Source: Phocaeicola coprophilus DSM 18228 = JCM 13818 (GTDB lineage Bacteria; Bacteroidota; Bacteroidia; Bacteroidales; Bacteroidaceae). Taken from it: 47,187 nt of DNA. The notes beneath the pieces are model-generated. The model was given only the letters and a program-made list of their open reading frames with translations, made no database searches and had not been told where the DNA came from. Positions 1 through 6,615 of this stretch are shown piece after piece; position 1 is the first letter of the stretch, and every line of letters starts with the position of its first letter. The stretch spans positions 600,652-647,838 of the forward strand of contig NZ_EQ973643.1 of assembly GCF_000157915.1 (NCBI RefSeq), in the 5' to 3' direction. A program made the position numbers and the translations under genes.

Positions 1-587
<587 letters not shown>

Positions 588-740
588 CTAACTTTGTATT
601 GCAAGGTGAACTACCGCTAAACTAAAGATTTAGCGGCTTCGGAGATACCAATACCTCCTCTCTTTTCCTGCTTCTTCCTGCCATTGCTTTTTAGGACACG
701 AGGTCGGTCATCCACAAGAGGACAGTCCACAGGCTTGACT
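588..740 (-). ncRNA. Candidate omega/reRNA of TnpB with its flank-derived guide
   Basis: In IS605-type elements, the 3' end of tnpB and the right end of the element are transcribed as the scaffold RNA (omegaRNA/reRNA) that guides TnpB. The sequence just outside the element serves as the guide. Here tnpB reads leftward and ends at 617. The end hairpin is at 614-636 and the called element end at 606, so the scaffold would finish at 606. The guide would begin CTTGCAATACAAAGTTAG, the complement of 605-588. Those 18 nt are the rest of the broken CRISPR spacer; further bases would come from the repeat. The 5' limit (about 740) is a guess from known scaffold lengths. This is inferred from family biology; transcription cannot be seen in sequence. 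Confidence 0.45.
614..636 (-). repeat. Right-end (tnpB-side) subterminal hairpin of the IS
   Basis: CCGCTAAA at 614-621 pairs with TTTAGCGG at 629-636 across a 7-nt loop. The tnpB stop codon (617-619) lies within the stem. It differs from the hairpin at the other end (2326-2348) by compensating stem changes at one position and by a loop base. The hairpin is the expected TnpA recognition structure and would also be the last stem of the TnpB guide RNA. Confidence 0.85.
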
Positions 741-1864
741 TTCCCACGCTCCGTGGGTAGGGCTTTCAAGCCAAATTCCTTGATGTTGCAAGCGGCATTG
801 AAGTCCCGGTCGTGATGTGTACCACATTCCGGGCATGTCCAACTGCGCTCGCTAAGATTCAATCCTTTGTACACATGGCCGCATTTGCCGCAGGTCTTCG
901 AACTTGGGGCAAAGCGGTCTATCTTAATGAGGTTCACACCATACCAACTGCACTTGTATTCAAGCAAAGTTAGGAACATACCGAAAGAAGCATCTCCTAC
1001 GGCTTGTGCCAAATGGTGGTTACGCTGCATCCCTTTCACGTTCAAATCTTCCATGCAGATAGTGCGCACTTGGCTGTCGTGCGTGAGTGCATGGGTGATT
1101 TTGTGAAGGCTGTCCTTACGGCTGTTAGCTATGTGTTCCTGTAGCCGGGCTACACGGATGCGTGCCTTGTTGCGGTTGGCAGAACCTTTCTGTTTGCGGC
1201 TCAACCGCTTTTGTAGCAACTTCAAGCGGTCTAAGCTTCTCTGCAAGTTCTTGGGATTGGCAAACGTGCGTCCGTCAGAACATACGGCAAGCGACTTGAT
1301 GCCCAAGTCAATGCCGACGGTCGTGTCACGCATCGGTTCGGAAGGCTTCATTTCTTGCATGGACGTGTCCACCAGAACGGAAGCAAAGTATCTCCCCGAA
1401 GGGGTCATGCTGATAGTGACAGTCTTCACCGTACCCTTGAACCTGCGGTGCAGCACGGCAGGAATATCTTTCGCTTTGGGGATTGTGATTGTTCCTTTTT
1501 CAAAATCCACACGGCAATGCTGTGGGCAAAGGAAGCTCTGCTTGTCCTTGCGGCTCTTGAAGCGTGGGAAACCGACAGCCTTGGTGTTGCGAAAGAAATT
1601 GGTATAGGCTGTATCAAGATTACGCAAGGAACTCTGCAAGGACTGGGAGTTGACTTCAGAAAGCCACTCATGCTCCACCTTCAGCTCGCTCTTCATCAAA
1701 TTGGTCAAGTATACGTTGCCGAGCGTTTCCTTGCGTTCCTTGTAGGCTGTGATTTTCAGGTTCAATGCCCAATTATAGACAAAACGGCAGCAGCCGAAGG
1801 TCTTTGCAAACAAAACCTTCTGCTCATCTGTCGGATAGATTCTATATTTGTAGGCACGTAACAT
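617..1864 (-). CDS. tnpB: TnpB RNA-guided nuclease (IS605 OrfB)
   Basis: This 415-aa protein is an RNA-guided DNA endonuclease of the kind ancestral to Cas12. It cuts DNA matching the guide from its own element's flank and helps keep the element in place. The N-terminal helix-turn-helix part (residues 1-110, beginning MLRAYKYRIYP) is typical. The split RuvC site is complete: D186 in GIDLGIKSLAV, E272 in MEDLNVKGM and D354 in HDRDFNAA. A zinc ribbon has C325, C328, C344 and C347. The length is normal for the family. The start at 1864 fits the conserved N-terminus and leaves 30 bp to the divergent tnpA. The coding end runs into the right-end hairpin, as is usual where the guide RNA overlaps the gene. 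All catalytic residues are present, so it is probably active. Confidence 0.97.
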   Translation of the reverse strand: MLRAYKYRIYPTDEQKVLFAKTFGCCRFVYNWALNLKITAYKERKETLGNVYLTNLMKSELKVEHEWLSEVNSQSLQSSLRNLDTAYTNFFRNTKAVGFPRFKSRKDKQSFLCPQHCRVDFEKGTITIPKAKDIPAVLHRRFKGTVKTVTISMTPSGRYFASVLVDTSMQEMKPSEPMRDTTVGIDLGIKSLAVCSDGRTFANPKNLQRSLDRLKLLQKRLSRKQKGSANRNKARIRVARLQEHIANSRKDSLHKITHALTHDSQVRTICMEDLNVKGMQRNHHLAQAVGDASFGMFLTLLEYKCSWYGVNLIKIDRFAPSSKTCGKCGHVYKGLNLSERSWTCPECGTHHDRDFNAACNIKEFGLKALPTERGKVKPVDCPLVDDRPRVLKSNGRKKQEKRGGIGISEAAKSLV

Positions 1865-1868
1865 ATGG

Positions 1869-1876
1869 CAAAAGTA
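1869..1876 (-). promoter_or_regulatory. Possible tnpB -7 promoter element
   Basis: Read on the minus strand, this is TACTTTTG, a match to the Bacteroidetes -7 consensus TAnnTTTG. It ends only 4 bases before the tnpB start codon at 1864, so a transcript from it would be nearly leaderless. No clear -33 element is seen, so this is weak support. Confidence 0.3.
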
Positions 1877-1894
1877 ACGATTTAAAATGAGACC

Positions 1895-2302
1895 ATGATA
1901 CAGAAAGATTACATTTCAAAGAACCACTCGAAGTTTCTCATCAAATATCACGTGATATTTGTATGCAAATACAGGAAGAAGCTACTCATTGGAGCAGTGG
2001 AATATGACATGAAGCAAATCATGCAGAACATATCAGACCTGTCAGACTTTAACATTGAGGTCATGGAAACCGACAAAGACCATATTCACATGATGATATG
2101 CAGCGAACCAAAACTCTCTCCGCTGCAAATCGTAAGGAGGCTAAAACAAATGTCAACAACTGCCATTTGGAAAAGACATGAAAATTACCTTAGACATGTA
2201 TTTTACTGGGAAAACACATTTTGGACGGATGGATATTTTGTGTTATCAGTCGGAAATGTCAGTCAGGAAACCATCAAAAAATACATCGAAAAACAAGGGT
2301 AG
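1895..2302 (+). CDS. tnpA: TnpA, Y1 HUH single-strand transposase (IS200 type)
   Basis: This 135-aa transposase excises and inserts the element as single-stranded DNA, recognising the subterminal hairpins. The HUH metal-binding motif is H63-I64-H65 (KDHIHMMI), and the nucleophilic tyrosine is Y130 in ETIKKYIEKQ near the C-terminus. Length and layout match IS608/ISDra2 TnpA. It is divergent from tnpB, which is the IS605/IS608 arrangement, and reads in the same direction as the CRISPR array. Nothing looks damaged, so the element may still be mobile. Confidence 0.97.
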   Translation: MIQKDYISKNHSKFLIKYHVIFVCKYRKKLLIGAVEYDMKQIMQNISDLSDFNIEVMETDKDHIHMMICSEPKLSPLQIVRRLKQMSTTAIWKRHENYLRHVFYWENTFWTDGYFVLSVGNVSQETIKKYIEKQG

Positions 2303-2323
2303 CTGCGCTACCCCACATTTTTC
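2297..2323 (+). terminator. Weak intrinsic terminator of tnpA
   Basis: GGGTAGC (2297-2303) pairs with GCTACCC (2307-2313) over a 3-nt loop. It is followed by CACA and five T. The tnpA stop codon sits in the left arm. The T-tract is short and offset, so termination may be incomplete. This matters because tnpA transcription points into the distal CRISPR segment. Confidence 0.5.
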
Positions 2324-2325
2324 AT

Positions 2326-2348
2326 CCCCTAAACTGAAGATTTAGGGG
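2326..2348 (-). repeat. Left-end (tnpA-side) subterminal hairpin of the IS
   Basis: CCCCTAAA (2326-2333) pairs with TTTAGGGG (2341-2348) over the loop CTGAAGA. It lies 19 nt inside the called left end at 2367, and mirrors the hairpin at 614-636. It is the expected TnpA-binding hairpin. Confidence 0.85.
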
Positions 2349-2383
2349 TTTTCAAATGCGAGTTCCTATAAAACAGATGTTTA

Positions 2384-3405
2384 GTCGCACCCTGCGTGGG
2401 TGCGTGGATTGAAACTCAACTGGATTGACAAAAGGAACCGGAAGTTTCGTCGCACCCTGCGTGGGTGCGTGGATTGAAACTGCAAAAAGTAGAGGCATTG
2501 GCTGATTTCTTTGAGTCGCACCCTGCGTGGGTGCGTGGATTGAAACATGTCATGGGGCGATATGGATGAAAATGGGAAACGTCGCACCCTGCGTGGGTGC
2601 GTGGATTGAAACAGGAAGCCGGAGTCAATCCGGAAGTGATCATCAAGTCGCACCCTGCGTGGGTGCGTGGATTGAAACAAGACTTATCCCAAATTGAGGA
2701 TCGGTAAATACAGTCGCACCCTGCGTGGGTGCGTGGATTGAAACAGTGTAGCCAGCGTGACAAACAACAACACGCAGAGTCGCACCCTGCGTGGGTGCGT
2801 GGATTGAAACATAATTCTATGGCATAACTGTACCCGCATGGGTGGTCGCACCCTGCGTGGGTGCGTGGATTGAAACGTTGAAAAGTACAAGTACCAGTAT
2901 ATTGACAAGGTCGCACCCTGCGTGGGTGCGTGGATTGAAACATATAGATTTGGTCAGGATAATCCGGTTAATATAGTCGCACCCTGCGTGGGTGCGTGGA
3001 TTGAAACATATAGATTTGGTCAGGATAATCCGGTTAATATAGTCGCACCCTGCGTGGGTGCGTGGATTGAAACACTAAAACCTACTATATCGGCGAAGCT
3101 AAAAAGCGTCGCACCCTGCGTGGGTGCGTGGATTGAAACGCCATCTTGTCCTTCACCTGCGTGTCGATGTCGGTGTCGCACCCTGCGTGGGTGCGTGGAT
3201 TGAAACGCCATCTTGTCCTTCACCTGCGTGTCGATGTCGGTGTCGCACCCTGCGTGGGTGCGTGGATTGAAACTTTACTCTTTTGATTATTTTTTGTTAC
3301 ATTTGCGTCGCACCCTGCGTGGGTGCGTGGATTGAAACTTTTGTATATAGGTTTTTCACGAAGGATATCCAGCGTCGCACCCTGCGTGGGTGCGCGGGTT
3401 AAAAC
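2384..3405 (+). CRISPR. CRISPR array, leader-distal segment (16 repeats)
   Basis: The array resumes after the IS. Repeats start at 2384, 2449, 2515, 2581, 2647, 2713, 2779, 2845, 2910, 2976, 3042, 3108, 3175, 3242, 3307 and 3374. Spacers are 33-35 nt. The first 15 repeats match those of the left segment exactly. The last one (3374-3405) has three changes, all in the 11-nt handle (T to C, A to G, G to A), while its stem is intact. A decayed last repeat marks the leader-distal end. Two spacers are present twice in tandem: 2942-2975 equals 3008-3041, and 3140-3174 equals 3207-3241. With the left segment the visible array has 25 repeats. Confidence 0.98.
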
Positions 3406-3938
3406 AATTTAATGGTACTCATATTTACTGATAGTCTGCTTCCACCGGTATTATCTCTTGAATCAGGCACGACAGATCCATCATTCCGGCTTCCTCCGGC
3501 ACTTCCTCCGTTATCAGATCCTCGCTGCTCTTGAACAGGTTCAACGCTTCCTGCATCTGGTCTGTCTGCATTATCCACCTTGTCAGCTTTTTCTTCTGCT
3601 GTGGATCGTTCAGCTTGTTCTGGTCCGGATACGGTAGTATTACCGGTGCTTCCCATGTCATTGTCAGATCCGACTTTTTTGTCTGATCGTACGGATTTTC
3701 CCCGTTCTCCAGACTTAGGTCTATTGCTGACATTATTGTTTGCTCCACTTCCTTCTGTGTCAGTGGTCCGGGCTCCTCCTTTTGCACCGTTAAAGAGATT
3801 CCCCATTTGCTGTAATGAACGTATATCATCTTGAACTCGGCTATATAATTCTTCAAAGCTGTTTACCTGTTTCGCTCTGGCTTTGCTCTTAACCAGTGGA
3901 GCTATGAGTTTAAACAGACTAGGTTTTCTTCAATTGAT
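3399..3938 (-). pseudogene. 5'-truncated remnant with a hydrophilic, low-complexity C-terminus
   Basis: A minus-strand frame stays open from an in-frame stop near 3938 to a TAA at 3399-3401. Its first part (beginning RKPSLFKLIAPLVKSKAR) is basic and helical and contains no ATG until 3806. After that come about 110 residues rich in Gly, Ser, Asn, Asp and Glu. Codon choice in this frame is regular (GGA for Gly, GAA for Glu), suggesting it was once translated. The upstream DNA is AT-rich without a start, so this looks like the 3' end of a lost gene. Acidic or Gly-rich tails of this sort occur on mobilization proteins, but I do not recognise the family. A 135-aa product from the ATG at 3806 is possible. 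Confidence 0.4.
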
Positions 3939-4230
3939 AAAAATATACTTAATACCATTTCTTTCATATATCCTCATTGAGGTTGATAACATCAACCTCA
4001 TTATAATGCGAGTAAAAATACGCAAAAAAGTTTTATAACTTACTCTGATTAACTTATATATGAAGTAATCCACCTATGACAACCACTGCTCTTTCGTCAC
4101 CTTTCATAGATTTCTGATTATGAATAGTCATAAATACTTTAAACTACATTTTTAGACTATGCAAAGAAAGCGACAGCTTATTACAGGAGGATGAATACCA
4201 GATTACTTTTCGATGTAATCTGCCGGAACA
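3939..4230. other. AT-rich non-coding stretch with one inverted repeat
   Basis: No convincing gene lies between the array-side remnant and hisS. The only structure seen is an inverted repeat at 3978-4000: TGAGGTTGAT, 3-nt spacer, ATCAACCTCA. It overlaps a second small palindrome at 3972-3982 (CCTCA-T-TGAGG). No T-tract follows directly, so an operator or recombination scar is as likely as a terminator. Confidence 0.5.
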
Positions 4231-4283
4231 GAAAAAACACGGACAGACAGCCGAAGTTTTTCCTTCGCACCATCTGTCCGTGC
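4231..4283 (-). terminator. Intrinsic terminator of hisS
   Basis: On the minus strand a 10-bp stem forms between 4273-4282 and 4238-4247 (CACGGACAGA with its complement). It is followed by six T (4237-4232) and lies just past the hisS stop. Confidence 0.8.
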
Positions 4284-4306
4284 TTCCTGCCGAAAGCCGG
4301 AATTCG

Positions 4307-5671
4307 TTATTTCCGGATGGCAGCAATCAGTTCTTCCGGTGTCACCAGAGTCTGTTCACCGGTAGTCATATTTTTCAGGGTTACCTTGCCTTCGTTCATT
4401 TCCGTTTCTCCTACCAGAGCAACAAACGGAATGTTCTTGCTGTTGGCATAGCCCATCTGTTTCTTCATCTTCGCACTGTCCGGATAAATTTCCGCACGGA
4501 TACCGGCTTCTCTTGCCTGCATCAGAACCGGAAGTACATAGGCTGCTTCCGCTTCACCGAAGTTGACAAACAGCAGCTGCGTACCATTAACGGCTTCTTT
4601 CGGATACAGATCCAGCTGGTTCAGCACGTCATAGATACGGTCAGCACCAAACGAGATTCCGACTCCCGACATGCCGTCCATACCGAATACACCGGTCAGG
4701 TTGTCGTAACGTCCTCCTCCGCTGATACTTCCGATCTGCACGTCGAGCGCTTTCACTTCAAAGATTGCACCCGTATAATAGTTCAGTCCGCGCGCCAGAG
4801 TCAGATCCAGTTCCACTTCCGACTTCACATGAAGACCTTCCACTGCATGCAGAATGAATTCGCTTTCTTCCACACCCTTCAGACCGGTTTCGCTGCCGGC
4901 CAGCACCTGTTTCAAAGTGGCCAGCTTCTCAGCGTTCGTACCTTTCAGCTGAATGATCGGCTGCAGCTTGGCAATGGCTTCTTCCGAAATACCCTTCGAT
5001 GCCAGTTCAGCATTGACATTATCCAGCCCGATCTTGTCAAGTTTGTCAATGGCCACGGTGATATCCACTATCTTGTCTGCTTCACCGATAATCTCAGCAA
5101 TACCGGTCAGGATCTTACGGTTGTTCACCTTAATGGAAACGCGGATGCCGAAACGGTTGAACACCGTGTCAATCATCTGCACCAGTTCCACTTCATTCAG
5201 CAGGGAATTGCTGCCTACAACGTCTGCATCACACTGGTAGAACTCGCGGTAACGTCCTTTCTGGGGACGGTCGGCACGCCATACCGGCTGTATCTGGAAA
5301 CGCTTGAAGGGGAATGTGATCTCATCCCGATGCATCACTACATAGCGTGCAAAAGGAACGGTCAGGTCATAACGAAGTCCTTTTTCACAGAACTTGCTGG
5401 CCAGCCTGGCTGCGTTACGGCTCAGCAGTTCTTCGTCAGTCAGTCCGGAAAAATAGTCTCCGGAATTCTGGATCTTGAACAGGAGCTTGTCACCTTCCTC
5501 ACCGTATTTTCCCATCAGGGTTGACAGGTTTTCCATAGACGGGGTTTCGATCTGCTGGAATCCATACAGATAAAACACTTCACGAATAGTATCGAATATA
5601 TAATTACGCTTCGCCATTTCTACCGGCGAAAAGTCGCGCGTACCTTTAGGTATTCCCGGTTTTGTTGCCAT
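4307..5671 (-). CDS. hisS: Histidyl-tRNA synthetase
   Basis: This class II aminoacyl-tRNA synthetase charges tRNA-His in the cytoplasm. The 454 residues show motif 2 (about 122-150, including [19 protein letters not shown]). The two histidine-specific motifs are [10 protein letters not shown] at 292-301 and GGGRYDNL at 318-325, and motif 3 is GISFGADR at 338-345. The C-terminal anticodon-binding domain covers roughly 360-454. The start [14 protein letters not shown] is the usual N-terminus of the family. A promoter element lies 20 bp upstream and an intrinsic terminator directly downstream, so it is probably a single-gene unit. Confidence 0.98.
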   Translation of the reverse strand: MATKPGIPKGTRDFSPVEMAKRNYIFDTIREVFYLYGFQQIETPSMENLSTLMGKYGEEGDKLLFKIQNSGDYFSGLTDEELLSRNAARLASKFCEKGLRYDLTVPFARYVVMHRDEITFPFKRFQIQPVWRADRPQKGRYREFYQCDADVVGSNSLLNEVELVQMIDTVFNRFGIRVSIKVNNRKILTGIAEIIGEADKIVDITVAIDKLDKIGLDNVNAELASKGISEEAIAKLQPIIQLKGTNAEKLATLKQVLAGSETGLKGVEESEFILHAVEGLHVKSEVELDLTLARGLNYYTGAIFEVKALDVQIGSISGGGRYDNLTGVFGMDGMSGVGISFGADRIYDVLNQLDLYPKEAVNGTQLLFVNFGEAEAAYVLPVLMQAREAGIRAEIYPDSAKMKKQMGYANSKNIPFVALVGETEMNEGKVTLKNMTTGEQTLVTPEELIAAIRK

Positions 5672-5691
5672 AATACTTTAAAATTTTGCCG

Positions 5692-5699
5692 CAAAAATA
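5692..5699 (-). promoter_or_regulatory. hisS -7 promoter element
   Basis: The minus strand reads TATTTTTG, a match to TAnnTTTG, ending 20 bp before the hisS start codon. Confidence 0.55.
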
Positions 5700-5778
5700 C
5701 GGATTTTAACTGGAATAATCGCACAAAAACACCAGAAATCCGGCACACCTTTCCCATGCAGGCAGCCGGACTTTCCGC

Positions 5779-6456
5779 TTACTCGCGGCGATTGGTAAAG
5801 ATCGTGATGTAATAGATCAGCGTTGCCAGTGAACCCAGTGCCGCTACCACATATGTATAGGCAGCCGACTTGAGCGCATCCTTTGCCTGACTGTGATTGT
5901 AGGAACTCGTCACACCGGCGTTGCTCAGCCAGGCCAGTGCCCGACGGCTGGCATCAATTTCCACCGGAAGAGTAATGAAGCTGAACAAGGTAGTCATGGC
6001 AAACAGACAAATGCCGATGAACAGCAGCTGCGGGAACGGTTTGATCATCAGAATGCCGGCAAGCAGAATCCACGACATGATGGACGAAGAAAACTGAACC
6101 ACCGGAACCAGCGCCGAACGCATCTGCAGGGGAGCATAGGCACGGGCATGCTGGACAGCGTGTCCACATTCGTGGGCAGCAACCGCCGCAGCTGCTACAC
6201 TGCACGTGTTGAAGACTCCTTCACTCAGATTGACGGTCTTGTTGGCCGGATTATAATGGTCGGTCAGCATTCCGCCCGTACTGACTACCCGCACATCATA
6301 GATTCCATTGTCGCGAAGCATCTTTTCCGCAACTTCACGTCCCGTCATCCCGTTGGACAAAGGAATCTGGGAATATTTCTCAAACTTACTCTGCAGGCTG
6401 CTCTGCACCAGATAACTGATAACTGCAATGCCTATAAATACAATCCAGATAAACAT
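5779..6456 (-). CDS. YugP-like membrane zinc metallopeptidase
   Basis: This 225-aa inner-membrane protein belongs to the zinc peptidase family typified by Bacillus YugP (Zn_peptidase_2). An N-terminal membrane helix (about 2-18) is followed by a soluble part. The zinc-binding motif is H95-E-C-G-H99 in AVAAHECGHAVQHA. Two or three further membrane segments lie at about 115-160 and 195-218. The substrate is unknown for the family; quality control of membrane proteins is a guess. It stands between hisS and the divergent topB. No clean TAnnTTTG element is seen upstream. Confidence 0.9.
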   Translation of the reverse strand: MFIWIVFIGIAVISYLVQSSLQSKFEKYSQIPLSNGMTGREVAEKMLRDNGIYDVRVVSTGGMLTDHYNPANKTVNLSEGVFNTCSVAAAAVAAHECGHAVQHARAYAPLQMRSALVPVVQFSSSIMSWILLAGILMIKPFPQLLFIGICLFAMTTLFSFITLPVEIDASRRALAWLSNAGVTSSYNHSQAKDALKSAAYTYVVAALGSLATLIYYITIFTNRRE

Positions 6457-6583
6457 ATTCTTTTTTTCTTAATGGTTTTAAACTGTCAAACAAATTCTTT
6501 GCCAAAATACACCAAAAGACATAAAACCACAAATATGACAGGCTGTTTTCATGTATATTAACGTCAGCTGCCGTTTTTTTCGT

Positions 6584-6591
6584 TACCTTTG
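6584..6591 (+). promoter_or_regulatory. topB -7 promoter element
   Basis: TACCTTTG matches the Bacteroidetes -7 consensus and ends 24 bp upstream of the topB ATG. Confidence 0.6.
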
Positions 6592-6615
6592 CCCTGCTAA
6601 AACTCAGTATACGAT

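Larger units (their letters stand above)
606..2367. mobile_element. Complete IS200/IS605-family element inserted in a CRISPR spacer
   Basis: A 1,762-bp element holds divergent tnpA (plus) and tnpB (minus) between two similar 8-bp hairpins at 614-636 and 2326-2348. There is no target duplication, as expected for Y1-transposase elements. I set the ends by analogy with IS608/ISDra2. On the minus strand the left flank ends TTTAT, followed by 19 nt to the left hairpin. The right hairpin is followed by TAG and then the putative right cleavage site TTCAC. The bases just 5' of the hairpins (GAAAA left, CGAAG right) can pair with TTT and TTC respectively, as the guide tetranucleotides do in IS608. With these ends, the flanks 588-605 and 2368-2383 rejoin to a 34-nt spacer. 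The ends may be off by a base or two. Confidence 0.85.

Noticed and set aside
867..1861. Plus-strand open frames inside tnpB
   Set aside because: They are antisense shadows of the conserved tnpB frame.
617..1864. Reading TnpB as a Cas12-type CRISPR effector because it lies in an array
   Set aside because: Size, tnpA partner and end hairpins show an ordinary IS605 element; the array repeats are of class 1 type. Its link to the spacer is by insertion site, not by being a cas gene.
1895..2383. tnpA promoter as a sure driver of the distal CRISPR repeats
   Set aside because: A hairpin terminator overlaps the tnpA stop, so read-through cannot be assumed. Kept only as one possibility.
2381..3223. 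Long open frames through the right CRISPR segment
   Set aside because: Same cause: periodic frames through repeats, with unrelated spacer-coded residues between them.
3425..3856. A 143-codon minus-strand frame overlapping the remnant at 3399-3938
   Set aside because: It overlaps the other frame almost completely, has no family look and runs out of its own accord. Codon regularity favours the other frame.
4280..5524. Long plus-strand frame opposite hisS, and similar long antisense frames opposite topB, potA, tnpB and the macroglobulin gene
   Set aside because: They mirror conserved genes and have no independent signals.
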